This document shows positions 8,204 to 17,179 of a stretch of DNA of 64,000 nt, piece after piece (the first letter of the stretch is position 1; every line of letters starts with the position of its first letter). Location: positions 1 to 64,000 of the forward strand of contig JAGBLA010000118.1 of the NCBI GenBank assembly GCA_017635675.1, in the 5' to 3' direction. The notes below the pieces were generated by a model. That model had not been told where the DNA came from. It did not search any database and was given only the letters and a program-made list of their open reading frames with translations. The position numbers were made by a program, and so were the translations under genes. The stretch is from Ruminiclostridium sp. (GTDB taxonomy: Bacteria; Bacillota; Clostridia; Oscillospirales; Ruminococcaceae).

Positions 8204-9533
8204 AAATACGGATAAGATAAAGGTGGGAATGGTGTCGCTCGGCTGCCCGAAGAACCAGTGCGACGCCGAGCTCATGCTGGCGAAGATAGCCGACGCGGGG
8301 TACAAGGTCGTACCAGAGGCGGGGCTCGCGGACGTGGTGGTGATAAACACCTGCGGGTTCATCACGAGCGCAAAGGAAGAGGCTATCGAGGAGATAATGG
8401 AGGCGATAAGCCGCAAGAACGACGGCATAAACAAGCGCATAATCGTCACAGGCTGCCTTGCGCAGCGGTATCAGCAGCAGATGGACGACGAGTTCCCCGA
8501 GATAGACGGAGTTCTCGGCATAGGGCGCAACGACGCTATCGTTGAGACCATTGAGCGCGTGCTTGCGGGGGAGAGGGTCATCGACTTCGGCGACGTGAAG
8601 GACCACGACATGGAGGGCAAACGGGCGCAGACCACGCTTGCGCACTATGCGTACCTTCGCATAGCGGACGGCTGCGACAACTGCTGCACCTACTGCGCGA
8701 TACCGCAGATACGCGGACGGTTCCGCAGCAGGACTGTCGAAAACATCGTCGAGGAGGCGAAAAAGCTTGTCTCCGACGGGGTGAGGGAGCTTGTCCTCGT
8801 GGCGCAGGACACCACACGCTACGGTGAGGACTTATACGGAAGGCTCGCCCTTACCGACCTGCTGCGGGAGCTCACAAAGCTTGACGTGAAGTGGATAAGG
8901 CTGCTTTACTGCTACCCCGAGCGCATGACGGACGAGCTTATAGACATGATAGCGAAAGAACCGAAGATATGCAAGTACATCGACCTGCCGCTCCAGCACT
9001 GCAACGCCGAGATACTCAGGGACATGGGGCGCGGCGGGGACAGAGAGAGCCTTACCGCGCTTATAGAAAAGCTGCGCGCGCGCATACCCGGGCTCACCCT
9101 TCGCACCACCTTCATCACGGGATTTCCCGGCGAGACCGAGGAGCAGTTCACCGAGCTTGCGGAATTTGCCAATGACATGAAATTCGACAGGCTCGGCTGT
9201 TTCGCCTTCTCAGCCGAGGACGGCACACCCGCCGAGAGCTTCCCCGACCAGGTTGATGAGCGCGAGCGCGAGCACCGCTCCGAGATAATCATGGAGCAGC
9301 AGGAGATACGCATGACCGACGCAATGCAGGCGCTCATCGGCACCGAGACCGAGGTGGTGTGCGAGGGCTATGACAGGCTCTTCGAGATGTACTTCGGGCG
9401 TGACGCGTCATACGCCCCCGAGATAGACGGCATGATATACTTCTCCGCAAAGCGCCGCTTAAAAACAGGCGAGTTCGTGAAGATACGATTCAAGGACGTT
9501 ATCGACAACAACCTTATCGGCAAGATGCTCTAA
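8196..9533 (+). CDS. rimO: ribosomal protein S12 methylthiotransferase RimO
   Basis: 445 residues from ATG 8196 (GGAG 10 bases upstream), overlapping the Nudix stop by 8 bases. Radical SAM methylthiotransferase that adds a methylthio group to the conserved Asp of ribosomal protein S12. N-terminal UPF0004 domain with three cluster cysteines (SLGCPKNQCD, NTCGF, TGCLAQ), radical SAM CxxxCxxC in DGCDNCCTYCAIP, and a C-terminal TRAM domain. The SLGCPKNQ signature and IPQIRG favour RimO over MiaB. Confidence 0.93.
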   Translation: MAENTDKIKVGMVSLGCPKNQCDAELMLAKIADAGYKVVPEAGLADVVVINTCGFITSAKEEAIEEIMEAISRKNDGINKRIIVTGCLAQRYQQQMDDEFPEIDGVLGIGRNDAIVETIERVLAGERVIDFGDVKDHDMEGKRAQTTLAHYAYLRIADGCDNCCTYCAIPQIRGRFRSRTVENIVEEAKKLVSDGVRELVLVAQDTTRYGEDLYGRLALTDLLRELTKLDVKWIRLLYCYPERMTDELIDMIAKEPKICKYIDLPLQHCNAEILRDMGRGGDRESLTALIEKLRARIPGLTLRTTFITGFPGETEEQFTELAEFANDMKFDRLGCFAFSAEDGTPAESFPDQVDEREREHRSEIIMEQQEIRMTDAMQALIGTETEVVCEGYDRLFEMYFGRDASYAPEIDGMIYFSAKRRLKTGEFVKIRFKDVIDNNLIGKML

Positions 9534-9934
9534 TCCCGCTCGCCGACTATCACGTCCATGCCGCCGTCAATGGCATAGGACGCGATGTCACCGCCTATCA
9601 CCTCGCCGCCGCACACGATGACATGGGCTTCCGTGAAGTCGGTATGCCCGCCGTCAACGGATGCCACACCGAAGGTATAGACCTGCGCCTCGCGGTCGCG
9701 GTACCCCGCAAGGTCAAAGCCCTGGCGCTTCTGGAGCTCGTTGTAGCGTTCATATACGTCCCCGAACTCCGCGGGTATGGTGATGTCCTTCACCGTGCAG
9801 TCCCCGACAGTCTCAATGCCGTGCTCCGACAGGAACCTTCCGACGTCCTCGGTGCTCTGCACTCTGTACCCGCCGCCGCAGGACGCGCACATCAGCACTG
9901 CCGCCGCAAGTGCCAAAGCCGAAAAATGTTTCAT
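9530..9934 (-). CDS. small secreted lipoprotein-like protein (DUF4830-like)
   Basis: 134 residues from ATG 9934 (AAGGGG about 8 bases upstream). Signal segment of about 15 hydrophobic residues ending in a Cys-rich MCASCGGG; either Cys could be lipidated, but -3 of the second is not the usual Leu. The rest (FLSEHGIETVGDCTVKDITIP..., ending in DVIVGERD) resembles the DUF4830 family, function unknown. It converges with rimO and their stops overlap by 4 bases with no terminator between. Confidence 0.6.
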   Translation of the reverse strand: MKHFSALALAAAVLMCASCGGGYRVQSTEDVGRFLSEHGIETVGDCTVKDITIPAEFGDVYERYNELQKRQGFDLAGYRDREAQVYTFGVASVDGGHTDFTEAHVIVCGGEVIGGDIASYAIDGGMDVIVGERD

Positions 9935-10159
9935 AAATATACCCCTTTTCTTTGCAATTTTCACAAAATATTGTGTCTTATTTTGCCGTTCCATACAGTA
10001 TATGTGGAAATTTATACAAAAAGTATCGCAAATCATCAGCAAAGTCACCAAAAGCCTTCCGCGACGTCCCCAAAAAACCCCTTTAAAATGCCTTTTTCGA
10101 CACTTGCGTTTGTTGATAATGCTACAAAAATAAGGCGCGAATTGTACGGTTTTGTCCTG

Positions 10160-10203
10160 TTTAGGCATTTTATATAAAGCAGGGAAAAAAAATTTAGGCA
10201 TTT
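10160..10203 (+). promoter_or_regulatory. two direct copies of TTTAGGCATTT
   Basis: Copies at 10160-10170 and 10193-10203, 33 bases apart (about three helical turns), the second ending 6 bases before the -35 box. The same 11-mer stands at 39384-39394 upstream of the transporter cluster. Placement suits an activator site. Confidence 0.45.
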
Positions 10204-10209
10204 AGGTAC

Positions 10210-10238
10210 TTACATTTTACCAAAATTTCTGTTATTAT
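10210..10238 (+). promoter_or_regulatory. promoter of the ABC ATPase gene
   Basis: TTACAT at 10210-10215 and TATTAT at 10233-10238, spacer 17, about 30 bases before an AGGAGG ribosome site. Confidence 0.6.
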
Positions 10239-10274
10239 ATATGAGTAAATAAAACTCAAACAGGAGGTTCCCAA

Positions 10275-11417
10275 ATGGCAAGTTTATCATTAAGAGGAAT
10301 ATATAAGCGCTACCCCGGCGGTGTAGTTGCGGTTTCCGACTTCTCCATGAATATCAAGGATAAGGAATTCATTATCCTCGTTGGTCCTTCCGGATGCGGA
10401 AAGTCCACTACACTCCGTATGATCGCAGGTCTCGAAGAGATCTCCGAGGGCGAGCTCTTCATAGGCGACAGACTCGTAAACGACGTTGCCCCTAAGGACA
10501 GAGATATCGCAATGGTGTTCCAGAACTACGCTCTTTATCCTCACATGACCGTTTTTGAGAACATGGCATTCGGTCTTAAGCTCAGAAAAGTTCCGAAAGA
10601 TGAAATAAAGAAACTCGTTGAAGAAGCCGCTAAGGCTCTTGATATCGCTCACCTGCTCGACAGAAAGCCGAAGGCTCTCTCCGGCGGTCAGAGACAGCGT
10701 GTGGCGCTCGGCCGTGCGATAGTACGTGATCCTCAGGTCTTCCTGCTCGACGAGCCTCTGTCAAACCTCGACGCAAAGCTGCGTGCACAGATGAGAACCG
10801 AGCTCTCCAAGCTCCATAAGAAACTCGGTACAACATTCATTTACGTAACCCATGACCAGATCGAGGCTATGACGATGGGTGACCGTATCGTCGTTATGAA
10901 GGACGGTTATATCCAGCAGATAGATTCTCCTCTCAACCTCTACGAGAACCCTGTAAACAAGTTCGTTGCAGGCTTCATCGGCACTCCTCAGATGAACTTC
11001 ATCGACGCTAAGCTCATCATGATGAACGGCAAGTTCACAGTTGAGTTCGGCTCGGAGGATACCAAGACCTCAAGAGGCAGAAAGTTCTATGTTGAGATCC
11101 CCGCAAGCAAGGCTGACGCAGAGACTCTCAACTACTACGTAGATAAGGACGTTACACTCGGCGTTCGTCCCGAGAGCATACATGATGAAGAGTCCTTCAT
11201 CACCTCCGCTACAACAGGTATCATCGAGGCTAACGTAGATGTTACCGAAATGATGGGCGCAGAGACTTACCTCTACCTCACCTGCGAAGGCACACCTATC
11301 ACAGCAAGAGTTTCTCCCCGCTGTACAGCTCGTCCTCAGGACGTTGTCAAGCTCGCTATCGACCCCACAAAGATTCACCTGTTCGACACCTCCGACGAGC
11401 ACGCTATCCTTTCATAA
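10275..11417 (+). CDS. CUT1 sugar importer ATPase, MsmK/UgpC family
   Basis: 380 residues. Cytoplasmic ATPase energising carbohydrate ABC importers. Walker A GPSGCGKS at 37-44, Q-loop [10 protein letters not shown], signature LSGGQ at 135-139, Walker B VFLLDEP at 155-161, switch His in THDQIEAM, and a C-terminal TOBE-type regulatory domain from about 240. Codon use is strongly biased compared with neighbours, suggesting high expression. It has its own promoter and terminator and no permease beside it. In Firmicutes one such ATPase often serves several importers; the permease pairs at 44-46 and 51-53 kb, which lack an ATPase, are candidate partners. Confidence 0.92.
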   Translation: MASLSLRGIYKRYPGGVVAVSDFSMNIKDKEFIILVGPSGCGKSTTLRMIAGLEEISEGELFIGDRLVNDVAPKDRDIAMVFQNYALYPHMTVFENMAFGLKLRKVPKDEIKKLVEEAAKALDIAHLLDRKPKALSGGQRQRVALGRAIVRDPQVFLLDEPLSNLDAKLRAQMRTELSKLHKKLGTTFIYVTHDQIEAMTMGDRIVVMKDGYIQQIDSPLNLYENPVNKFVAGFIGTPQMNFIDAKLIMMNGKFTVEFGSEDTKTSRGRKFYVEIPASKADAETLNYYVDKDVTLGVRPESIHDEESFITSATTGIIEANVDVTEMMGAETYLYLTCEGTPITARVSPRCTARPQDVVKLAIDPTKIHLFDTSDEHAILS

Positions 11418-11430
11418 GAGAATAACATCA

Positions 11431-11464
11431 AAAGCCGCATCGTTTTTCGATGCGGCTTATTTTA
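11431..11464 (+). terminator. intrinsic terminator of the ABC ATPase
   Basis: AAGCCGCATCG / CGATGCGGCTT hairpin with a 5-base T loop, followed by ATTTTAT. Confidence 0.9.
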
Positions 11465-11512
11465 TACTTGTTTACCCGAATGAATAACATTTATGAAATG
11501 TATAAAAAGCAG

Positions 11513-11541
11513 TTGTATTTTCGGAGCAATTGTGATATAAT
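11513..11541 (+). promoter_or_regulatory. promoter of the tetR-recA operon
   Basis: TTGTAT at 11513-11518 and TATAAT at 11536-11541, spacer 17. I do not see a classic LexA box overlapping it. Confidence 0.65.
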
Positions 11542-11595
11542 TGATTATAGTTTGAAAGCAGGACAAAAGCGCGTCCGCATAAGGGAGGTTCGGAA

Positions 11596-12177
11596 TTGGC
11601 TAATCTGACTGAAAAGGCTATCAAGGCGTCGGTGCTCAAGCTGCTCAATGAAAAGCCCATAAATCAGATAACCGTCAAGGATATAGTAGAGGACTGCGGT
11701 ATCAACCGAAATTCGTTCTATTATCACTTCCACGACCTCCCCTCACTTATAGAGGAAATGGTGCTTGAACAGGCTCAGAACCTTGTGGAGGAATACCCCT
11801 CGATAAACTCGCTGGAGGAGTGTCTTGACGCGGCAATAAGCTTTGCGGTCAACAACCGGCGCGCCGTAATGCATATCTACAACTCCGTGAGCCGCGATGT
11901 ATATGAGCAGTACCTCTGGCGGGTCTGTGAGCATACCGTCACAAACTATATCGACCACGCCCTCGGAGACTACAGGATAAGCGACTTCGACCGCGAGGTC
12001 ATCATAAATTTCTATAAGTGCGCCTGCTTCGGTCAGATACTCGACTGGCAGCGCGGCGGCATGAAAAGCGATGTGAGAAAGCAGTTCGTCCGTATGTGCG
12101 AACTCAAAAAAGGCATAGTGGAGGAGGTCATCTCCCGCTGTGCGGAAATAGAAAAAGAAGAAAAGAAAGGACAGTAA
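11596..12177 (+). CDS. TetR family transcriptional regulator
   Basis: 193 residues, TTG start with AGGGAGG 7-8 bases upstream. N-terminal helix-turn-helix of TetR type ([20 protein letters not shown], residues about 25-44); the C-terminal half is all-helical and resembles the TetR_C_7/DhaS-like type of Firmicutes. It lies 2 bases before recA, so it is probably co-transcribed. Its ligand is unknown. Such a regulator in front of recA is not the usual arrangement. Confidence 0.88.
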   Translation: MANLTEKAIKASVLKLLNEKPINQITVKDIVEDCGINRNSFYYHFHDLPSLIEEMVLEQAQNLVEEYPSINSLEECLDAAISFAVNNRRAVMHIYNSVSRDVYEQYLWRVCEHTVTNYIDHALGDYRISDFDREVIINFYKCACFGQILDWQRGGMKSDVRKQFVRMCELKKGIVEEVISRCAEIEKEEKKGQ

Positions 12178-12179
12178 AA

Positions 12180-13475
12180 ATGGCAAAGTCAACCGCTCCA
12201 AAGAAGGGAATCGAAAAGCCCACTTCAAGAGAAGACAAGAAGAAGGCTCTCGACGCCGCTCTCGCCAATATCGAAAAGCAGTTCGGCGCAGGCTCGGTAA
12301 TGCGGCTCGGTGAGTCCAGCACCCTTGATGTCGAGGCTATACCCACAGGCTCTATCGGTCTCGATATGGCGCTCGGCGTAGGCGGTCTCCCCAAGGGACG
12401 CATAGTCGAGATATACGGCCCCGAGTCCGGCGGTAAGACCACCGTTACCCTCCACGCTATCGCGGAGGCGCAGAAGCTCGGCGGCTACGCGGCGTTCATT
12501 GACGTTGAGCACGCCCTCGACCCCGTTTACGCAAGAGCTCTCGGCGTGGATATCGACCAGCTTATCGTTTCCCAGCCCGATACGGGTGAACAGGCTCTCG
12601 ATATCATGGAGGCGCTCGTGCGCTCGGGCGCGATAGATATAATCGTTCTCGACTCGGTAGCCGCTATGGTAACTAAGGCGGAGATAGAGGGCGACATGGG
12701 CGACAGCTTCGTGGGCGTGCAGGCAAGACTTATGTCAAGCGCCCTCAAAAAGCTCACCGCCGTTATCTCAAAGTCAAATACCGTGGCGATTTTCATAAAC
12801 CAGGTGCGCGAGAAGATAGGCATAATGTTCGGCAACCCCGAGACTACACCAGGCGGCAGAGCGCTCAAATTCTACGCGTCCGTGCGCATTGAAGTCCGCA
12901 AGGGTGAGCCTATCAAGGAAGGCTCGGACACCATAGGGAACCGCACAAAGTGCAAGGTCATCAAAAACAAGGTGGCTCCGCCGTTCAAGAACTGTGAGTT
13001 CGATATGATATTCGGGCATGGTATCTCCCGCACGGGCGAGGTGCTCGACTATGCCGTGGAGCTCGATATCATCAAGAAGTCGGGCGCGTGGTTCAGCTAC
13101 AACGATATGCGCATAGGGCAGGGACGCGAGAATACCAAGAAGTTCCTCGACGACAACCCCACGGTCATGCAGGAGATTGAGGAGAAGATACGCGGCAATG
13201 CCGAGAAGCTTGACTATGTGATAACCGACAAAAACGCTCTGAATAACAACGGCGGCGACGGTGACGGCGACAATGACGCTCCCGCGGAGGTATCCACTCC
13301 TGCGGAAACTCCTGCTCCCGAGGAAACAGCCGTTCCCGAGGAAACACCCGCACCTGCTCCCGCAGAAGCTCCCGCAGAGAAGCCAAAGCGCGGCAGAGCA
13401 AAGAAGAGCAGCGTGGTCGCGGCGGCGGAGGACGATTTCGAGGAATTCGCCATTGACGACATCGATTCTAACTGA
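12180..13475 (+). CDS. recA: recombinase RecA with long acidic Pro/Glu-rich tail
   Basis: 431 residues from ATG 12180 (AAAGGA site). DNA strand exchange and SOS co-protease. Walker [10 protein letters not shown] at 80-88, Walker [10 protein letters not shown], loop L1/L2 region [15 protein letters not shown] and [22 protein letters not shown]. After the conserved core (to about residue 355) comes a tail of about 75 residues rich in Pro, Ala, Glu and Thr with a basic KPKRGRAKK patch and an acidic end. RecA proteins usually end in a short acidic tail that tunes DNA entry; this one is long. The stop overlaps the recX start by one base. Confidence 0.97.
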   Translation: MAKSTAPKKGIEKPTSREDKKKALDAALANIEKQFGAGSVMRLGESSTLDVEAIPTGSIGLDMALGVGGLPKGRIVEIYGPESGGKTTVTLHAIAEAQKLGGYAAFIDVEHALDPVYARALGVDIDQLIVSQPDTGEQALDIMEALVRSGAIDIIVLDSVAAMVTKAEIEGDMGDSFVGVQARLMSSALKKLTAVISKSNTVAIFINQVREKIGIMFGNPETTPGGRALKFYASVRIEVRKGEPIKEGSDTIGNRTKCKVIKNKVAPPFKNCEFDMIFGHGISRTGEVLDYAVELDIIKKSGAWFSYNDMRIGQGRENTKKFLDDNPTVMQEIEEKIRGNAEKLDYVITDKNALNNNGGDGDGDNDAPAEVSTPAETPAPEETAVPEETPAPAPAEAPAEKPKRGRAKKSSVVAAAEDDFEEFAIDDIDSN

Positions 13476-13954
13476 TGACGGAGCTTGAAACGGCGAAGCG
13501 CCGCGCAATGTATCTGCTCGGCGGCAGGGACTACGGCAGGAACGAGCTTATCGAAAAGCTGAAAAACAATTACAGCGAGGAAAATGCCGTAAAAGCCGCC
13601 GATATGATGTGCGAGCTCGGCTATGTCGATGACGGGCGGTATGCGGAAAAGCTTGCGCGCAAGTACATCGTCGGGCATAAGTACGGCAAGAGCCGTGCTG
13701 CGCTTATGATGCGGCAGAAGCTTCTCGACCCCGAGGTCATTGAGAAAGCGCTGGAAAAATATACAAACGATGATATTACCGCGGAAATAACGGAGCTACT
13801 CCGGAAAAAGTACGCGGGAAAGCTCTTTATCGAGGGCGACGAGGGCAGGAAGGAGCTGCGGAAGGTTATAGCGGCGCTCGCGCGGCGCGGGTACCGCTAT
13901 ACCGACATCAAAGCCGCTCTTGAGCTGCTTTCGGAGGAAACGGAGGAAGATTAA
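13475..13954 (+). CDS. recX: regulatory protein RecX
   Basis: 159 residues, start inside TGATG of the recA stop, so translation is coupled. Three tandem three-helix repeats typical of RecX: LGGRDYGRNELIEKL, MCELGYVDDGRYAEKLARKYI and the terminal ALARRGYRYTDIKAAL. RecX caps and disassembles RecA filaments. Confidence 0.92.
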   Translation: MTELETAKRRAMYLLGGRDYGRNELIEKLKNNYSEENAVKAADMMCELGYVDDGRYAEKLARKYIVGHKYGKSRAALMMRQKLLDPEVIEKALEKYTNDDITAEITELLRKKYAGKLFIEGDEGRKELRKVIAALARRGYRYTDIKAALELLSEETEED

Positions 13955-13955
13955 A

Positions 13956-14504
13956 ATGGGATTTTGTAAGTCATGCGGAGGTCAGCTGCCCGACGGCGCG
14001 AATAACTGTCCGCACTGCGGAGCACCGATAATCGGTGCAGCGCAGCAAAGCTATCAGCAGAACAACCAGCAGAACAATCAACAGCACAACTATCAGCAGG
14101 CAAATTTCGGCGGCTCCACTGAGGCTTTCCTCGGCAAGGACCACACGGGCGAATACGACCCGGGCGACAGAAACGCCAACAAAGTGACCTGCGGTTTTGC
14201 GTATATCCCGATATTGTTCTGGCTGCCGCTCGTGACAGGGAACACCCCGTACTGTAAATTCCACGCCAATCAGGGACTTCTTATGCTTATATTCGGGGTC
14301 GCGGTGAGCGTGGTCAGCAGCGTCATCGGCGCATTATGGGCTATCCCGTTCGCGGGCTCGCTGTTCAGCGCGCTTGCGGGGATAATCTCGGCACTCGGCT
14401 CGCTCTGCGAGTTAGGTATGATGATATACGGCATGGTCAATACCTTCGCCTACGCGAAAGCTGTCGAGCTCCCGCTTATCGGGCGCATAAATCTCATAAA
14501 GTGA
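13956..14504 (+). CDS. zinc-ribbon membrane protein (DUF4870/TM2-like)
   Basis: 182 residues, ATG just after the recX stop. N-terminal zinc ribbon CKSCG...CPHCG (about residues 4-22), a Gln/Asn-rich linker, then three hydrophobic segments (about 83-97, 108-130, 135-165). The pattern KVTCGFAYIPILFWLPLV...CKFHANQGLLMLIFG is like small DUF4870-type membrane proteins, where HANQ lies between helices. Function unknown. Confidence 0.7.
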   Translation: MGFCKSCGGQLPDGANNCPHCGAPIIGAAQQSYQQNNQQNNQQHNYQQANFGGSTEAFLGKDHTGEYDPGDRNANKVTCGFAYIPILFWLPLVTGNTPYCKFHANQGLLMLIFGVAVSVVSSVIGALWAIPFAGSLFSALAGIISALGSLCELGMMIYGMVNTFAYAKAVELPLIGRINLIK

Positions 14505-14520
14505 GCGCGTCAAAAAATAA

Positions 14521-14556
14521 CCCCCGCAGGTCAGCAGGCCTGCGGGGTTTTGTTAT
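14521..14556. terminator. bidirectional intrinsic terminator
   Basis: CCCCGCAGG (14522-14530) pairs with CCTGCGGGG (14539-14547). T-rich runs follow on plus (TTTTGTTATTT) and on minus (GTTATTTTTTG), so it serves both the recA operon and the convergent surface-protein gene. Confidence 0.9.
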
Positions 14557-14565
14557 TTATCGGTC

Positions 14566-16464
14566 TCAGCGTGTTCTGCGCTTGCGTGAAAGTGCGATGA
14601 CCGCTGCGGAGACAAGAAATCCGAGACAGGAGCCCGTGAGACCCGTATTCGGGTTTTCCTCCGTAACAGGCTCGGGGTCGGGCACTTCATCGGCTGCCGC
14701 GGCTGTTTCATCGGCGCTTCCGTCAAGGGGCTTGTCGTCTATGATTATGGTGTAGTCCGACGCGTGGGTGAACAGCAGGTCTGCCGTTCCGTCCTCGGAG
14801 ATGATGTCCCAGCTCACAAATTCAAGCTCATTTGTCTGCGGGTTATAATAGAACAGATTTGCGTAATAGCCCGCGTTCTTCTTCTGAAGGTCAATGTTCA
14901 TCACCGCTTCAAATCCGAACTCGCCGTCATAGTCAAGGTGTATCGTTATCGCATAGCGCTCTCCCGTGACCTTGTTGATGACGTCCACGGGTATCCCGCT
15001 GTCGTCAAAGCTCACGTTAAGGTCGATGTCCGAGACATCTCCTTTTATGCTCGTGCCGTTGATAGTCCATGTAACGCCGTTTTCAAGCTCTATCACAAGG
15101 TCGATGTCCTTTCCCTTTATCGCGTCGAGCACCTCGGCGGGAAGTACGGTGTCATCGCCCATGGAAACTGTTATCGTGTCGCCCTCTTCGGCATTATCCA
15201 CGACCGCAAACTTGTCTTCCTCCTCGGGCGGCTCCTCGTCCGCAGGAGTAAGGGTGTCGGCATCGCTGTCCTCAGTCTCTGCCGCGGTGGTAGTTTCCGC
15301 AGCTGTGGTGGCTGCCGGTGTTTCGGCGGGCATGGCAGGAGGAATGTATGCCGCGGGGGTAGTTTCAGCAACCGCCGCGGGAGCTATGGGCTCGGGAGGT
15401 TCTATATCGGTTCTCTTCGTCTGAGCTTGTTCTTCGTCGTAAATAATCTTTCCTGCCTTCTGAGTTGTAAAGCCCGGTTTAGTGAAATCCGCCGTATAAA
15501 CTCTTACTACGGACTGACCGTTCGACGGTGTTTCCGAAACAGTAATACTGCCGTTCTCGCTCTCCGTATGGTGCGTGTCCCTTTTGCATACATGAGTTGC
15601 GGTGCAGGTGCTGAAGTCGTCCGACCATTCATACATCGCATCGTACCAGTCGTGATTATCGGGGTCTATGGGTATTTCGACGGACGCGGCGGTTATCTCG
15701 GTCGTGCCGGCGGCGTCACTGAACAGCTTGCTGCATCTTGTACACTTGTAATGCGCTGTGTTACCCTTTTCGGTGCAGGTCGCCGTTTTTGCCGCGACTG
15801 GTGTGAGAGAATGCTTGGTCGGGTCTATGGGAATTTCGACGGACGCGGCGGTTATCTCGGTCGTGCCAGCGGCGTCACTGAACAGCTTGCTGCATCTTGT
15901 ACACTTGTAATGCGCTGTGTTACCCTTTTCGGTGCAGGTCGCCGCTTTTGCCGCGACTTCTGTGATAATATGAGCGATTGGTTTTTCTATAGACTCGGCG
16001 GTTATCTCGGTCGTGCCTGCTTCGTCACTGAACAGCTTGCTGCATACTGTACACTTGTAATGCGCTGTGTTACCCTTTTCGGTGCAGGTCGCCGCTTTTG
16101 CCGCGACTGGTGTGAGAGAATGCGCGTTCGGGTCGGGGTCGCCTATAGTATAGGTTTTCGAGCCCTTGTATGTCTGACCTGATATATTATCGCTTGCTTC
16201 AACTGTTACTATCCTTGCTGAAGTACAGGTTGCAGGTGTATCGGATAATTTGGTTACTTCCACGTTACCGCTGCCGTTTGTACTCAAATCATCGCTATCG
16301 TGCCAATAATAGGATACGGACATTTCGTCACTGTAGTCTTCCGGGAAGTCAAAATTGCAGACAATTTCCGCAAACGCACTCAGCGAGCATTGCACCGCGA
16401 GCGCCGCGGACAGCAGCAAAGCCGCAAATCCCCGCTTCCTTTTACGTATCGTTTTTTTGTCCAT
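14566..16464 (-). CDS. secreted cell-surface protein with three Cys-rich repeats and NPNTG-type anchor
   Basis: 632 residues. Signal peptide (about 1-32, basic then LLLSAALAVQCSLSAFA). Residues about 115-268 hold three near-identical repeats of about 45-50 residues, each with CTEKGNTAHYKCT.CSKLFSD and a CxxC pair. A Pro/Thr/Ala/Glu-rich linker follows (about 355-420), then a beta-rich region. The end is NPNTG (about 604-608), a hydrophobic stretch and RKRRTR, the layout of a sortase signal with N in place of L. The repeats are also nearly identical at DNA level (around 15680-15800, 15825-15960 and 16000-16110), implying recent duplication. No sortase is in the window. Function unknown; adhesion is a guess. 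Confidence 0.75.
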   Translation of the reverse strand: MDKKTIRKRKRGFAALLLSAALAVQCSLSAFAEIVCNFDFPEDYSDEMSVSYYWHDSDDLSTNGSGNVEVTKLSDTPATCTSARIVTVEASDNISGQTYKGSKTYTIGDPDPNAHSLTPVAAKAATCTEKGNTAHYKCTVCSKLFSDEAGTTEITAESIEKPIAHIITEVAAKAATCTEKGNTAHYKCTRCSKLFSDAAGTTEITAASVEIPIDPTKHSLTPVAAKTATCTEKGNTAHYKCTRCSKLFSDAAGTTEITAASVEIPIDPDNHDWYDAMYEWSDDFSTCTATHVCKRDTHHTESENGSITVSETPSNGQSVVRVYTADFTKPGFTTQKAGKIIYDEEQAQTKRTDIEPPEPIAPAAVAETTPAAYIPPAMPAETPAATTAAETTTAAETEDSDADTLTPADEEPPEEEDKFAVVDNAEEGDTITVSMGDDTVLPAEVLDAIKGKDIDLVIELENGVTWTINGTSIKGDVSDIDLNVSFDDSGIPVDVINKVTGERYAITIHLDYDGEFGFEAVMNIDLQKKNAGYYANLFYYNPQTNELEFVSWDIISEDGTADLLFTHASDYTIIIDDKPLDGSADETAAAADEVPDPEPVTEENPNTGLTGSCLGFLVSAAVIALSRKRRTR

Positions 16465-17179
16465 GTTCTTTCTCCTTTCGGTCGTAGGTCAGAATGAATC
16501 TCAAATGGCGAAAGCCGTCTGAAAACGTATGTAATTTCGAGCGGCGGTCTTTCACCGCCCGCCGCAGAACTGTGGGTGTCTGCGATATGCGAAGTCCCGA
16601 GGACACGGCAGCAGCTATAAGCTCGGTGGCAAACTCCATTCCGTCGGTGTCAAGCTCCGCCGTAAGCGCGGCAGCCCTCGTGAACGACCGCAGCCCGCAG
16701 TGGAAATCCCGCACGCGGGTATGCAGCTTTACCCTCCCGCACCATGACAGGAACGGTACCCCGAGCCTGTGCAGAAACGGCATTGCTCCCTTTGCGATAC
16801 CTCCCGCGAACCTGTCGCCTATCACCATGTCACATTCTCCCCGCAAAAGCGGAAAATAGAACTGCTCAAGGTGCAGCAGGTCGTAGGTCGTGTCGCAGTC
16901 CGCCATTATCAGCACACCGCCGCGGCTCTGCTCTATGCCCGTGCGTATCGCCCTGCCGTAGCCGCGCCGCGGTTCGGGTATCACTTTCGCGCCGTGCTTT
17001 ATGGCTTCCTCCGCCGAGCGGTCGGTGCTGCCGTTATCCACCACGAGCATTTCGGCTTTTATGCCGTATGCGTTTATGAACCGCATTGCCTCGTCAAGGC
17101 TCGCACCCACGGTGTTCTCTTCGTTCAGACAGGGCAGTATCAGCGTGAGGTCAAGCTCACGTTCGTTTGCGAGCTTCAT
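16442..17179 (-). CDS. family 2 glycosyltransferase (dolichyl-phosphate mannose synthase-like)
   Basis: 245 residues. GT-A fold transferase: LILPCLNEENTVG at 13-25, VVDNGSTDRS near 45, RRGYGRAIRTGIEQSRG, and the metal-binding DCD in MADCDTTYD. Probably moves a sugar from a nucleotide to a lipid phosphate carrier at the inner face of the membrane. It overlaps the upstream membrane protein gene by 23 bases and the surface-protein gene by 23 bases, so the three are one translationally linked unit. Confidence 0.88.
   Translation of the reverse strand: MKLANERELDLTLILPCLNEENTVGASLDEAMRFINAYGIKAEMLVVDNGSTDRSAEEAIKHGAKVIPEPRRGYGRAIRTGIEQSRGGVLIMADCDTTYDLLHLEQFYFPLLRGECDMVIGDRFAGGIAKGAMPFLHRLGVPFLSWCGRVKLHTRVRDFHCGLRSFTRAAALTAELDTDGMEFATELIAAAVSSGLRISQTPTVLRRAVKDRRSKLHTFSDGFRHLRFILTYDRKEKEHGQKNDT

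Larger units (their letters stand above)
9935..10274. other. 340-base intergenic region upstream of the ABC ATPase
   Basis: No gene seen. AT-rich leader of the lipoprotein gene on minus and the promoter region of the ABC ATPase on plus. It contains two copies of TTTAGGCATTT (10160-10170, 10193-10203) and a partly matching inverted copy near 10085-10095. Confidence 0.6.

Noticed and set aside
11542..11595. LexA box in front of tetR-recA
   Set aside because: I searched for GAAC-N4-GTTC type sequence and saw none.
14764..16182. 472-codon open frame on + opposite the surface-protein gene
   Set aside because: Antisense of a repeat-bearing coding region; no ribosome site or family; the minus frame has a signal peptide and sorting motif.
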